Below, piece by piece: positions 38,150-48,116 of a DNA stretch of 64,000 nt (position 1 is the stretch's first letter; every line of letters begins with the position of its first letter). The stretch is from Mycobacterium dioxanotrophicus (GTDB taxonomy: Bacteria; Actinomycetota; Actinomycetes; Mycobacteriales; Mycobacteriaceae), in contig NZ_CP020809.1 in NCBI RefSeq assembly GCF_002157835.1, positions 1-64,000 on the forward strand. Direction: 5' to 3'. The notes under the pieces are model-generated. The model was not told the origin of the DNA and did no database searches. It saw only the letters and a program-made list of their open reading frames with translations. The translations under genes and the position numbers were made by a program.

Positions 38150-39918
38150 CAGATCATCTCCTGCTCGACGGCTGCCACGGGGTCTTCCTCGGCGGGGGGC
38201 CTGCCGCGGCGCAGCCGGTTGTCGACGAAGTTGACCAGGTGCGTCAATGGAATGGTCAGCAGCAGGTAGAACAACCCGGCCGCCACCAGCGGGGACAGGT
38301 TGCCGGTCTGCGCGTTGAGGTCGCGGCCCACTTGGAACAGCTCACGCTGGCTGGCCACCAGGCCCAGGAAGTACACCAGCGACGAGGCTTTCAACAGGGA
38401 GATGAACTGGTTCATCAACGCGGGCAGCACGCGCCGCACGCCCTGCGGGATCACCACCAGGCGCATCGAGGAGGTATAGCTGAAGCCCAGTGCGCGAGAC
38501 GCTTCCAGCTGTCCGGCCTCCACGCTCTGGATGCCCGACCGGAAGATCTCCCCGATGTACGCCGCGGCCATCAAACCGAGTGCGGCGATACCCAGCGGGT
38601 AGGGGTTGTTGCCGGTGAGCGAGCCGACCACGGGCCCGATGCCGAGCCCGATCAGCAGGATGATCACCACTTCGGGCAGCCCGCGGAAGATGTCGGTGTA
38701 GACCCGGGCAGGCCAGCGCAGCCAGCGGGACCGCGAGATGCCTGCGACCGCCAGTCCCATCCCGAGCACGAGTCCGATGATGCTGGCGCAGACCGTCAGG
38801 ATCACGGTGTTGGGCAGCCCGGTCTTGAACAGGATGGGGATCGCGTGCTTGTAGAGCTCCCAGTCCAGGAACGAGTCGGCCAACTGGGACAGCGTGGATT
38901 TCGGTGCCACGGCGCCGTTGTCGCCGGATTTCTCGCGCGCGGCGGCGATCGCGCTGAAGTCCGGTAGCTGCGGCACCGGGGCGGCCTTCGATCCGGGTTT
39001 CCACCCCGGCGGCAGCGCGCGCGGCACCCAGTCCGAATACAGCCGGGCCCACGTGCCGTCGGCGATCACGGCGTCGAGCCCGGAGTTCAGTGCGTCGATC
39101 AGTGGCTTGTTCTCCTTGGCCACCGCCCACGCGACGAAATTGTCCAAGCTGAAGGTGTTTTCGACGATCTGCGCGGGATCGCCTGGCTGCACGGTGCCCG
39201 AGGCCTGTTGCGACGGTGCGACCCAGGCATCGATCTGGCGGGTCTTGAGGCTCGCGTAGACGGTGGCGTAGTCGGGGAACTTCACCGGCTCCAGGTGCAG
39301 GGTGTCGACGACGTAGGCCTCCTGCACGGTGCCCTGCACCACGCCGATGCGCTGTCCCGGTGCGAGCTTGCCGAAGCCGGTGATCGGCGAGCCCGTGGGG
39401 ACCACGAGCGAGAAGTAACCGAAGTCGTAGCCGTTGGTGAATCCGACAGTGCGCCTGCGGGCGTCGGTGGTGGTGATCGACGACGACGCGACGTCGAACC
39501 GGCGCGCCGCGGTCTGCGCCAGCAGCCCCGAGAACTCCGTGCCGACGAAGTTGATCTTCAGGCCGAGCTTGTCCGCCACGGCCCGCAGTAGTTCGTTGTC
39601 GAAACCGGTGAACTGTCCGCTGGAATTGATGCAGATGCTGGGCGGAGCGTCCGAGAGCGTGCCGACGGTCAGCACACCGGGCGTCCCCAACCCGAGGCTC
39701 TCCAGCTTGACGGTGTTCAGCGGCTGCACCGTCGGCGTGGTGTATTTGTCGGCGCCTGGACCTGTGGCGGCGGCCGCCAGGTTGGTCGGCAGCGCACTGG
39801 CGCTGTTGATTCCGGGTGGCGCGCACTGGTCGGTGTCGGCGCGGGCCGGGCCTGCCAGCGTCAACCCCATGACCATCAGGATCGATGCCATCAGCGCCGG
39901 TAGCCGTCTGATGCTCAT
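38149..39918 (-). CDS. Fused substrate-binding protein and permease of an amino-acid ABC transporter
   Basis: 589 residues. Signal peptide (RRLPALMASILMVMGLTLAGPARA), a family-3 solute-binding domain (about 75-300; GVLTVGTLSDAPPSICINSSGQFTGFDNELLRAVAD), and a C-terminal five-helix HisM/GlnP-type permease domain (about 360-575) with the EAA loop EAGQLEASRALGFSYTSSMRLVVIPQGVRR. Covalent fusion of receptor to permease is known in some Firmicutes and actinobacterial glutamine-type importers. With the adjacent ATPase it is a complete importer. Leaderless start likely (TAGGTT 6 nt upstream). Confidence 0.94.
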   Translation of the reverse strand: MSIRRLPALMASILMVMGLTLAGPARADTDQCAPPGINSASALPTNLAAAATGPGADKYTTPTVQPLNTVKLESLGLGTPGVLTVGTLSDAPPSICINSSGQFTGFDNELLRAVADKLGLKINFVGTEFSGLLAQTAARRFDVASSSITTTDARRRTVGFTNGYDFGYFSLVVPTGSPITGFGKLAPGQRIGVVQGTVQEAYVVDTLHLEPVKFPDYATVYASLKTRQIDAWVAPSQQASGTVQPGDPAQIVENTFSLDNFVAWAVAKENKPLIDALNSGLDAVIADGTWARLYSDWVPRALPPGWKPGSKAAPVPQLPDFSAIAAAREKSGDNGAVAPKSTLSQLADSFLDWELYKHAIPILFKTGLPNTVILTVCASIIGLVLGMGLAVAGISRSRWLRWPARVYTDIFRGLPEVVIILLIGLGIGPVVGSLTGNNPYPLGIAALGLMAAAYIGEIFRSGIQSVEAGQLEASRALGFSYTSSMRLVVIPQGVRRVLPALMNQFISLLKASSLVYFLGLVASQRELFQVGRDLNAQTGNLSPLVAAGLFYLLLTIPLTHLVNFVDNRLRRGRPPAEEDPVAAVEQEMI

Positions 39919-39924
39919 CGTTGC

Positions 39925-39930
39925 AACCTA
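39925..39930 (-). promoter_or_regulatory. -10 element for the amino-acid importer operon
   Basis: TAGGTT (TANNNT) on the minus strand, 6 nt before ATG 39918; no SD. Confidence 0.55.
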
Positions 39931-39962
39931 GTGGTCACGCCCGCAGCAGTGCGGGGTTCTGC

Positions 39963-40652
39963 TCAAGGCGACCGCAAGTCGCCGAACACGCCACGGCGGG
40001 TCAACTCGGAAATCATGATCTGCGCCATCTGGTTTGCCCGCTGCACGCAGGCGTTCTGCGCGTCCTGCGGATCGCGGCCGTGGATGGCCGCGGTTTCGTC
40101 CTCGTAGCTCGCCAGGAAGTCGGTCTTGGCCCGCGGATAACCCACCCAGAACTCGATGGGCGCAAAGCTTTTGCCGGCCCGGATGGCCGCCTGCAGCCGC
40201 GGGCCGGCGTACTCGTCGTTGATCGCGTCGCGGTAGAGCCAGCAGGCTTCCTGAAACGACCGGGTGTCCTTGGCCGAGCGCATGATCCGCAGGGTGTCGT
40301 CGAGTTGCGCCAGGATCCGCGGCGTGGGGTTGGTGGCGCAGCGCGCCGAGGCGATGCCGTTGAGGATGCCGTACAACTCGTGGTGTTCGGCCACGGTGGC
40401 CTCATCGAACCGGGATACGAAGGCGCCGCGGTGATACCGCGTGGACAGGATGCCGTCGTGCTCCAGTTGCACGACGGCTTCCTGGATGGGGACCCGGCTC
40501 AAGCCGAGATCGCGCACGATTTCATTGCGATCGATCCGGTCGCCGGTGCGCAGCTTGCCGGTCATCACCAGATTGATGATGTGGGTGACCACCTGGTCTT
40601 TTTCCTTGACCCCGTACTTCTTCGGCACCCCGCGAGCCCCCTTCTGTGACAC
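39963..40652 (-). CDS. GntR-family (FadR/FCD) regulator (Rv0043c counterpart)
   Basis: 229 residues. N-terminal winged helix with [46 protein letters not shown], and a C-terminal all-helical FCD ligand domain. It lies 44 nt upstream of the ABC importer genes on the same strand, so it may regulate them. GTG start at 40652. Confidence 0.92.
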   Translation of the reverse strand: MSQKGARGVPKKYGVKEKDQVVTHIINLVMTGKLRTGDRIDRNEIVRDLGLSRVPIQEAVVQLEHDGILSTRYHRGAFVSRFDEATVAEHHELYGILNGIASARCATNPTPRILAQLDDTLRIMRSAKDTRSFQEACWLYRDAINDEYAGPRLQAAIRAGKSFAPIEFWVGYPRAKTDFLASYEDETAAIHGRDPQDAQNACVQRANQMAQIMISELTRRGVFGDLRSP

Positions 40653-40724
40653 CGATGCGCAGAGTGTCGCATGCGATGGGCGGCACAGCGATATTTGTCG
40701 TACGTATGGACGACGGTATTCGCG

Positions 40725-41522
40725 TCAGCCGCCGTTGCGCCCATCCCGCCAGCGGATCAGGGCCTCGGCTGAGGCCAGGTCGTAATCGGGGCCGTTGACG
40801 CCGACGGTCAGGATCGTGACACCGAGGTCGGCCAGGGCGTCGGCCTCGGCGAGCATGGCATCGATCCCGCCGCTGTCTTGCACGCCTGCCGAGCGCACGA
40901 TGGTTTCGGGATCGCGCCCGACGCTCGCGCAATGCTCACCGAGCACCTGCGCCTTGCCCGGGTAGGTGTTGCGGTCGACAAATGCGTGCCACATGTCGGC
41001 ATGCTCGGCGACCAGGCGCAGGGTCTTGCGCTCGCCCTGCCCGCCGATCAGGATCGGGATGTCGCGGGTGGGGGCGGGGTTGAGTTTGGCCAGCCGGGCC
41101 CGGATCCGCGGCAGGGCGGCAGTCAGATCGTCGAGCCGGCTGCCCGCGGTGCCGAAGTCGTAGCCGTACTCGTCGTAATCCTTTTGCTTCCAACCCGATC
41201 CGATGCCCAGGATGAGCCGTCCATCGCTGATGTGGTCGACCGTGCGGGCCATGTCGGCGAGTAGTTCGGGGTTGCGGTAAGAGTTGCAGCTCACCAGCGC
41301 ACCGATCTCGATGCGCGACGTCTGTTCGGCCCAGGCACCCAGCATCGTCCAGCATTCGTAGTGCGCACCGTCGGGATCGCCGTAGAGCGGGAAGAAATGG
41401 TCCCAGTTGAACGCGATGTCGATGCCGATGTCCTCGCAGCGACGGACCGCGTCGCGGATGTAGCTGTAGGTGGGGGAGTGCTGCGGCTGCAGCTGGACGC
41501 CGATACGAATGGGTGAGGTCAT
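40725..41522 (-). CDS. LLM-class F420-dependent oxidoreductase (Rv0044c counterpart)
   Basis: 265 residues, luciferase-like TIM barrel. F420-type motifs are IAFNWDHFFPLYGDPDGAHYECWTMLGAWAEQTSRIEIGALVS, LILGIGSGWKQKDYDEYGYDFG and PILIGGQGERKTLRLVAEHADMWH. Substrate unknown. ATG 41522 is chosen because TAACGT sits 6 nt upstream (leaderless); a GTG one codon earlier is possible. Confidence 0.93.
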   Translation of the reverse strand: MTSPIRIGVQLQPQHSPTYSYIRDAVRRCEDIGIDIAFNWDHFFPLYGDPDGAHYECWTMLGAWAEQTSRIEIGALVSCNSYRNPELLADMARTVDHISDGRLILGIGSGWKQKDYDEYGYDFGTAGSRLDDLTAALPRIRARLAKLNPAPTRDIPILIGGQGERKTLRLVAEHADMWHAFVDRNTYPGKAQVLGEHCASVGRDPETIVRSAGVQDSGGIDAMLAEADALADLGVTILTVGVNGPDYDLASAEALIRWRDGRNGG

Positions 41523-41528
41523 CACCTC

Positions 41529-41534
41529 ACGTTA
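41529..41534 (-). promoter_or_regulatory. -10 element for the LLM oxidoreductase gene
   Basis: TAACGT (TANNNT) on the minus strand, 6 nt before ATG 41522. Confidence 0.5.
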
Positions 41535-41608
41535 TCCATTCGGGCCCGCACCGCCTGCGATGCCATCGTGAATTCACCGCGAATTGTGACCTGAATAGGC
41601 TGGGCATC

Positions 41609-42360
41609 GTGCGGCAGCTGGGAACGGTGATATCGGCAGCGCTTCTGATCGCGGCGACGGTCGCAGGCTGTCACAGCCCCACCGGGTGAGAGCCGTCAGG
41701 TCCGGCCACCTCTGAACACGCACCACCACCGGCCCCGCCGCCATCCGCGGCCACGCCGAACTTCCCCCGCTTCGACGACTTCACCGCCGTAGGAGAGCAG
41801 ACCTACGCGCTGCCAGGGCGCGGCGTCTGGTTCTCCACTCCCACGGGCGCCACGTGTGGCTTCGGCTCATCCGAAATATCTTGCTACGGAACCATTCCCG
41901 GGGCACCCGCCGCAGCGAACGCGGTGGCGGTGCGGTTCGGGCAACCGGCCTGGTTCATGAAGACAACGGTGACGCCGCCACCTGAGGCGGCGCCGTTGCC
42001 GCCTGGTTCGCGGCTGACCGCAGGAGGCTCCGAATGCGTTGTGGATTCTCAGCAGCTGACGGCGTGCCGGTTTCCCGGTGACCCGGCGGCGGGGTTCGTC
42101 ATCGAGGCGGGCGCCACGGCGCTCACTCCAGTCGCGGTTCTGCCCAGTGCTTTTCCCGATCCTCGTCGGTATGCCATCGACGGCGTTACGGACTACACGG
42201 TGGGCCAGGGCCCCAAGAACATCACCCGGTACTTCGACGTCGATGGTGGCCTGCGCTGCGATCTCACGGCGTACTCGGGTGTCCGAATCCATTGTCAGGG
42301 ACCGATACCCGGCCGCGGCGAGGTCAACCGCGCCGTCCTCGCCCACTCTTACTCGAAAAC
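41609..42360 (+). pseudogene. Lipoprotein gene interrupted by an in-frame TGA
   Basis: GTG 41609 opens a lipoprotein signal peptide (TVISAALLIAATVAGCHS, with lipobox VAGC). Five codons after the lipobox Cys there is a TGA (41687-41689). The same frame then stays open with a Pro-rich linker and a cysteine-containing secreted domain (GRGVWFSTPTGATCGFG, LTAGGSECVVDSQQLTACRFPGDP, GGLRCDLTAY). No stop occurs before the ino1 terminator, so the 3' end also looks eroded. Typical of actinobacterial secreted proteins of unknown role. A base-calling error at the TGA cannot be excluded. Confidence 0.65.
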
Positions 42361-42415
42361 GACTCTGCGCCCAGGGCGTCGATGTGCGAGAAGCACACGC
42401 CCCGGGCGCAGACTC
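42361..42415 (-). terminator. Intrinsic terminator downstream of ino1
   Basis: 19-nt arms at 42361-42379 and 42397-42415 with two mismatches and a 17-nt loop, starting 9 nt after the ino1 stop. On the minus strand it is followed by GTTTTCG. Confidence 0.75.
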
Positions 42416-42424
42416 AACGAAAAA

Positions 42425-43504
42425 TCAGCCCTCGATGAAGGTCTCCAGCTGGGCGCGGGCGACATCGTCCGGCAGCTGCTTGGGCGGGCTCTTCATCAGG
42501 TAGGCCGACGCCGCCTCGACGGGGCCACCGATGCCGCGGTCCTTGGCGATCTTGGCGGCGCGCACCGCGTCGATGATCACACCGGCCGAGTTCGGCGAGT
42601 CCCACACCTCGAGCTTGTACTCCAGGTTCAGCGGCACGTCACCGAAGGCGCGGCCCTCCAGGCGCACGTAGGCCCACTTGCGGTCATCGAGCCAGCCGAC
42701 GTGGTCGGACGGGCCGATGTGCACGTCCTTGGTCTTGAACTCGCGCTGCAGGTTGCTGGTGACGGCCTGGGTCTTGGAGATCTTCTTGGACTCCAGGCGC
42801 TCGCGCTCGAGCATGTTCAGGAAGTCCATGTTGCCGCCGACGTTGAGCTGCATGGTGCGATCGAGCTGCACGCCGCGGTCCTCGAACAGCTTGGCCATCA
42901 CGCGGTGGGTGATGGTGGCGCCGACCTGGCTCTTGATGTCGTCGCCGATGATCGGGACACCGGCGTCGGCGAACTTCTTGGCCCACACGGGATCCGACGC
43001 GATGAACACCGGCAGGGCGTTGACGAACGCGACACCCGCGTCGATGGCGCACTGGGCGTAGAACTTGTCGGCTTCTTCGGAGCCCACGGGCAGGTAGGAC
43101 ACCAGCACGTCGACCTTGGCGTCCTTGAGCGTCTTGACGACGTCGACCGGATCGGCGTCGGACACCTCGATGGTGTCGGCGTAGTACTTGCCGATGCCGT
43201 CGAGGGTCGGGCCGCGCTGCACGATGACGTCGCTCGGCGGCACGTCGGCGATCTTGATGGTGTTGTTCTCGGAGGCGAAGATCGCCTCGGCCAGGTCGAA
43301 GCCGACCTTCTTGGCGTCCACATCGAACGCGGCGACGAACTTCACGTCGCGGACGTGGTACGGGCCGAACTTCACGTGCATCAGCCCGGGCACGGTGGTG
43401 TTCTCGTCGGCGTTCTGGTAGTACTGCACGCCCTGGACCAGGGACGACGCGCAGTTACCGACGCCGACAATGGCGACCCGGATATCTCCTGCGTGCTCAG
43501 ACAT
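42425..43504 (-). CDS. ino1: Inositol-3-phosphate synthase
   Basis: 359 residues. NAD-binding [20 protein letters not shown] at the N-terminus. Family motifs include [54 protein letters not shown], and [11 protein letters not shown]. It converts glucose-6-phosphate to inositol-3-phosphate, feeding phosphatidylinositol mannosides and mycothiol. Syntenic with Rv0046c. SD GGAGA precedes ATG 43504. The PadR gene lies 64 nt upstream on the same strand. Confidence 0.97.
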   Translation of the reverse strand: MSEHAGDIRVAIVGVGNCASSLVQGVQYYQNADENTTVPGLMHVKFGPYHVRDVKFVAAFDVDAKKVGFDLAEAIFASENNTIKIADVPPSDVIVQRGPTLDGIGKYYADTIEVSDADPVDVVKTLKDAKVDVLVSYLPVGSEEADKFYAQCAIDAGVAFVNALPVFIASDPVWAKKFADAGVPIIGDDIKSQVGATITHRVMAKLFEDRGVQLDRTMQLNVGGNMDFLNMLERERLESKKISKTQAVTSNLQREFKTKDVHIGPSDHVGWLDDRKWAYVRLEGRAFGDVPLNLEYKLEVWDSPNSAGVIIDAVRAAKIAKDRGIGGPVEAASAYLMKSPPKQLPDDVARAQLETFIEG

Positions 43505-43568
43505 GGACGGTCTCCTTACTCAATTCGGTACTGCTCGGCAGTGGCCTGGGTTTTGGGCTGGGCTGCAC

Positions 43569-44123
43569 TCAGGTGTTCTCTGGGCGGCTTTGACCCAGTC
43601 GTTCAGCCGCGATCAATTCGTTGAGCCATTTCACTTCGCGCTCGCTGGACTCCAGCCCCAACTGGTGGAGCTGACGGGTGTAGCGGTCGAACGAGCTGCT
43701 GGCCCGCGCCACGGCTTCGCGCAGACCTTCCCGGCGTTCCTCTACCTGACGACGGCGCCCCTCCAGGATCCGCATCCTGGCCTCGGCCGGAGTGCGGTTG
43801 AAGAAGGCGAGGTGTACCCCGAAACCGTCGTCGGAATAGTTCTGCGGGCCGGTATCAGCCACCAGCTCCGCGAACCGCTGCTTGCCGGCGTCGGTGAGCT
43901 GGTAAACCCGGCGCGCGCGGCGCACCTTGGTCGGCCCGAGCGGTGCTGCATCCTCGACGATCAGCCCGTCGGTCTGCATGCGTCGCAGTGCCGGGTAGAG
44001 CGAACCGTACGAGAAGGCCCGGAAGGCGCCAAGTAGACCCGTCAAGCGTTTACGCAGCTCGTAGCCGTGCATGGGAGATTCGAGCAGAAGACCCAGGATG
44101 GCGAGCTCCAGCACCGACATCAC
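43569..44123 (-). CDS. PadR-family transcriptional regulator (Rv0047c counterpart)
   Basis: 184 residues. PadR winged helix: LELAILGLLLESPMHGYELRKRLTG, FSYGSLYPALRRMQTDGLIVEDAAP, RRARRVYQLTDAGKQRFAELV. A C-terminal helical dimerisation region follows (about 100-180). Upstream of ino1 in the same orientation, and a candidate regulator of it. Confidence 0.94.
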   Translation of the reverse strand: MMSVLELAILGLLLESPMHGYELRKRLTGLLGAFRAFSYGSLYPALRRMQTDGLIVEDAAPLGPTKVRRARRVYQLTDAGKQRFAELVADTGPQNYSDDGFGVHLAFFNRTPAEARMRILEGRRRQVEERREGLREAVARASSSFDRYTRQLHQLGLESSEREVKWLNELIAAERLGQSRPENT

Positions 44124-44299
44124 CCCCTCGACAGGACATGTGTCGATCGCTACGACGGATCAACACCTCGTGCCACTGTATCGCGCCGATATATTGCGTG
44201 ACAAACGAATTGCCAAAGTGCACCATTTGTCACCTCGACCGCGCCCGACCAGGGGTTTTGCCGTCGCAGCGCTCGTCAGGGCTGGTCAGCGGCCGCCGA

Positions 44300-45151
44300 T
44301 CACTGCTTCGCGTAGACCTCTTTGGGTGTGCCGTCCGGGGCCAGAACCATGTAGCCACCGCCGAAATCACCGCTGACGCGAATGGTGATGTTCACCGCAT
44401 CCGGGGTCGCCGGATCCTTCGACGGCGTGATCTCCACCCAGGTGTACTTCACGTCGGCCCGCGGCACGTTGAGGGATTCCGGGGCGCCGCGCAGCATGCC
44501 GATGACCGCGTCGAAGTTGAACTTGGCCAGGTCGACGAGGCGGTCCCCGTCACTGAGCGCACTGGGAGGCGACGAGCTGGGGTCGCCCCAGCCGCCGCGG
44601 TAGTCGTACTCGATCTTGCGACGGTTGTCGTTGGGGTCGGCGCGGTCCAGCGAGGCCCAGTCCTCCCTGATCTGCAGCTCGTAGCCCGTGGTGTCGCCGA
44701 ACTTCTTGCGCATCTGCTCGAACAGCCCGTTGAACCCGCCGAGCGAGAGCAGTTGGCGTGGCGAGGTGAGCACCTTGGCGGGGATGCCGTCGGATTTGGC
44801 GCCCGGATCGGTGGTGAAGCTCAGCGGGGAGGTGGTGTTGCCGTACAGACCCCAGCCGATACCGATGCCCAGCAGCACCAGCACCACCGCCATCGCCAAG
44901 CGCACACCCCAGCCGGCGCGCGCCGTTCCCGTCAGGCGTCGTACCCGCGGTTCGTTCAGCGTCGGCAGCTGCACCGGGGCGTTGGAGTTCTGCAGGTCCT
45001 CGACGAGGGTGGCGAGCTGACCCAGCGTGGTCGCGTTGGTGGCCGCGCTGACCCGCTGGCGGTGCTCCTCCATCGACAGCTGACCTTCCTCCAAGGCACT
45101 GTCGAGCACTTTGCAGGTGTCGTTGCGGTCGCTGTCCTTGGCCCGCGTCAT
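44300..45151 (-). CDS. DUF1707-domain membrane protein (Rv0048c counterpart)
   Basis: About 283 residues from ATG 45151 (family length 289). An N-terminal DUF1707 domain (DSDRNDTCKVLDSALEEGQLSMEEHRQRVSAATNATTLGQLATLVEDL), one TM helix (VRLAMAVVLVLLGIGIGWGLYG), and a large exported C-terminal domain. Upstream in-frame GTGs exist. Function unknown; divergent from the DUF5318 gene. Confidence 0.87.
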   Translation of the reverse strand: MTRAKDSDRNDTCKVLDSALEEGQLSMEEHRQRVSAATNATTLGQLATLVEDLQNSNAPVQLPTLNEPRVRRLTGTARAGWGVRLAMAVVLVLLGIGIGWGLYGNTTSPLSFTTDPGAKSDGIPAKVLTSPRQLLSLGGFNGLFEQMRKKFGDTTGYELQIREDWASLDRADPNDNRRKIEYDYRGGWGDPSSSPPSALSDGDRLVDLAKFNFDAVIGMLRGAPESLNVPRADVKYTWVEITPSKDPATPDAVNITIRVSGDFGGGYMVLAPDGTPKEVYAKQ

Positions 45152-45241
45152 GGCGCTTCGCGGGGAGGATTGCCTTGTTGCCACGCCGATGATCGTAGGA
45201 GCTGCAGACACGGTCGCGCCTCGGTGGTGTGAGGGCCGACG

Positions 45242-45247
45242 TACTCT
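45242..45247 (+). promoter_or_regulatory. -10 element for leaderless DUF5318 gene
   Basis: TACTCT (TANNNT), 7 nt before GTG 45255; no SD. Confidence 0.6.
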
Positions 45248-45254
45248 GGTCAAC

Positions 45255-45686
45255 GTGCGATTGCAGAGACAGGTGGTGGATTACGCGCTTCGGCGGCGGT
45301 CCCTGCTGGCTGAGGTCTACTCGGGGCGCACTGGCGTCTCCGAGGTCTGCGACGCCAATCCGTACCTGCTGCGCGCCGCGAAGTTCCACGGAAAAACCAG
45401 TTCGGTGATGTGCCCGATCTGCCGTAAGGAACAGCTCACGCTGGTGTCGTGGGTATTCGGAGAGCATCTGGGCCCGGTGTCGGGTTCTGCGCGGACGGCA
45501 GAGGAACTGGTCCTTTTGGCGACGCGCTACGACGAGTTCGCAGTACACGTGGTGGAGGTATGCCGGACCTGCAGTTGGAACCATCTGGTCAAGTCGTATG
45601 TGCTCGGTACGCCCCGTCCTCCGGCGGCGCGCAAGCCACGACGAACTCCCACCACGCGCAAGCCCGCGCGTACGGCCAGTGAATAG
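45255..45686 (+). CDS. DUF5318 protein (Rv0049 counterpart)
   Basis: 143 residues. N-terminal RLQRQVVDYALRRRSLLAEVYSGRTGVSEVCDANPYLLRAAKFHG. A likely zinc ribbon is made by MCPICRK and VCRTCSWNHLV, and a basic Pro/Arg/Thr tail ends the protein. Conserved upstream of ponA1; its stop overlaps the ponA1 start at 45679-45686. Role unknown. Confidence 0.9.
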   Translation: MRLQRQVVDYALRRRSLLAEVYSGRTGVSEVCDANPYLLRAAKFHGKTSSVMCPICRKEQLTLVSWVFGEHLGPVSGSARTAEELVLLATRYDEFAVHVVEVCRTCSWNHLVKSYVLGTPRPPAARKPRRTPTTRKPARTASE

Positions 45687-48116
45687 CGAAGAGGGCCAGC
45701 ACCGGTCAGCCGACGACGTCCAGAACGCGGCTGGCCGTCTTGGTGCACGCGGGCCCCGGGGCGCCCATCGTTCGCGCTCGGCGGTGCCGCCGGATGACCG
45801 GCTGACCACTGTGCTGCCCCCGGTCCGCGAAGGCGGCCCGGCCCCGATCGACGTCGTGCGCGCGGCGATGGACCGCACACCGCCACCGAAGTCGCCGCCT
45901 CCTCCGCCCCGCCCCCGGGCGGCCGCGGTCCGGGCGGACCGTCCGAGCCGCCGGCGGGACCGCCGCAACCGCGCAAGCAGTTCCGGGTCAACTGGAAGTG
46001 GGTGCGGCGCGGGCTCGTCGCGGCGGTGGCGGTGATGGTTCTGCTGCCGCTGGTGACCTTCGGTATGGCCTACATGATCGTCGACGTCCCGCAGCCGGGG
46101 GACATCCGCACCAACCAGGTGTCGACCATCCTGGCCAGCGACGGCTCCGAGATCGCCAAGATCGTGCCGCCGGAAGGCAACCGGGTCGACGTCAACATCG
46201 ATCAGATCCCGGTGCACGTCCGCAACGCGGTGATGGCGGCCGAGGACCGCGACTTCTACACCAACCCAGGCTTTTCGTTCACGGGTTTCCTACGTGCCAT
46301 CAAGAACAACCTGTTCGGCGGCGAACTCCAGGGTGGGTCGACCATCACGCAGCAGTACGTGAAGAACGCGCTGGTGGGCGACGAGCGCTCCGGGTTGGGC
46401 GGTCTCGTGCGCAAGGCCAAGGAGTTGGTCATCTCGACGAAGATGTCCAGCGAATGGTCCAAAGACGCCGTGATGCAGGCCTACCTGAACATGATCTATT
46501 TCGGTCGCGGGGCGTACGGGATCTCCGCGGCGTCCAAGGCGTACTTCAACAAGCCCGTGGAACAGCTCGACGTGGCCGAGGGGGCGCTGCTCGCGGCGCT
46601 GATCCAGCGCCCGTCGACGCTGGATCCCGCGGTCGATCCCGACGGCGCCGCCGAGCGGTGGAACTGGGTGCTCGACGGCATGGTCGACATGGGTGCGTTG
46701 TCGGCCGGCGACCGGGCCAAGCAGGTGTTCCCGCCGACCGTGTCGCGTGACCAGGCCACCCAGCAGAACCAGACCACCGGCCCCAACGGTCTGATCGAGC
46801 GGCAGGTCATGAAGGAGCTGATGGGGCTCTTCGATGTCAGCGAGCAGACGCTGAACACCGAGGGCCTGCAGATCACCACCACGATCGACCCGCAGGCGCA
46901 GCAGGCCGCAGAGAAAGCCGTGACCAAGTACATGGACGGCCAGGATCCGGACATGCGGGCCGCGGTGGTGTCGGTCGACCCGCATGACGGCGCCATCAAG
47001 GCGTACTACGGCGGCTCCGACGCCAACGGGTTCGACTTCGCCCAGGCGGGGTTGCCGACCGGGTCGTCGTTCAAGGTGTTCGCGCTGGTCGCCGCGCTGC
47101 AGCAGGGCATCGGCCTGGGCTATCAGGTGGACAGCTCGCCGGTCACCGTCAACGGCATCAAGATCACCAACGTCGAGGGCGAGGGCTGCGGGGTCTGCTC
47201 CATCGCCGAGGCGCTCAAGCGTTCGCTCAACACCAGCTACTACCGGCTGATGCTCAAGCTCAAGAACGGGCCGGAGGATGTCGCCAAGGCCGCCCACGAC
47301 GCGGGCGTCGCCGAGAGCTTCCCCGGCGTCGAGCACACGCTGTCCGAGGACGGCAAGGGCGGCCCGCCGAACAACGGCGTCGTGCTGGGCCAGTACCAGT
47401 CCCGGGTGCTCGACATGGCCTCGGCGTACGCCACGCTGGCCGCGTCGGGCGTCTACCACAAGCCGCACTTCGTGCAGAAGGTCGTGAACTCCGCGGGCCA
47501 GGTGTTGTTCGACGCATCGGCGCAGGACAACGGTGACCAGCGCATCGACAAGGCCGTTGCCGACAACGTCACCTCGGCCATGCAGCCGATCGCCGGGTAC
47601 TCGCGCGGGCACAACCTCGCGGGTGGACGCTCGTCGGCAGCCAAGACCGGCACCGTCCAGCTCGGCGACTCCGGAGCCAACCGCGACGCATGGATGGTCG
47701 GCTACACGCCGTCGCTGTCGACGGCGGTCTGGGTCGGCACCACCGAGGGCGTCAAACCGCTGGTGAACCAGTGGGGTTCGCCCGTCTACGGTTCCGGTCT
47801 GCCGTCGGACATCTGGAAGTCGACCATGGACGGCGCCCTGCAGGGCACCGACAACGAGTCCTTCCCGAAGCCGACGGAGATCGGCGGCTACGCCGGTGTG
47901 CCACAGGCGCCGCCACCGCCGCCACCGGGCCAGCAGAACGGACCCCTGGTGCCCAATCCGACGATGCCGTCGGAGACCGTCATCCAGCCGACCATCGAAG
48001 TGGCGCCGGGCATCACGATCCCGGTCGGCCCCCCGACGACCGTGCCGATCGCACCGGCGCAGCCGGCTGAACCGGTTGTCCCCGGTGGTCCCGGCGCGCC
48101 CATGCCGCCTCCGTGA
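45679..48116 (+). CDS. ponA1: Bifunctional penicillin-binding protein PonA1 (apparent -1 frameshift in the cytoplasmic tail)
   Basis: Class A PBP. The body (46002-48116, 704 residues from that GTG) has a TM helix (AVAVMVLLPLVTFGMAYMIV), transglycosylase motifs (AAEDRDFYTNPGF, GGSTITQQYVKNALV), transpeptidase SxxK (TGSSFKVF), SLN in KRSLNTSYY, KTG in AAKTGTVQ, and a Pro-rich C-terminus. The family's cytoplasmic tail is recognisable from GTG 45679 (NSEEGQHRS... VPPDDRLTTVLPPV... DVVRAAMDRTPPP). It is in a different frame from the segment joining the TM helix (PPQPRKQFRVNWKWVRRGL). One missing base in the C-rich stretch around 45890-45935 would explain it. PonA1 polymerises and cross-links peptidoglycan at the growing pole. 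Confidence 0.88.

Noticed and set aside
41687..41689. TGA as selenocysteine in the lipoprotein
   Set aside because: No SECIS-like hairpin was noticed downstream, and the position in a Pro-rich linker makes it implausible.
41924..43624. 566-codon plus-strand open frame
   Set aside because: Only the first part is the broken lipoprotein; the rest runs antisense through ino1.
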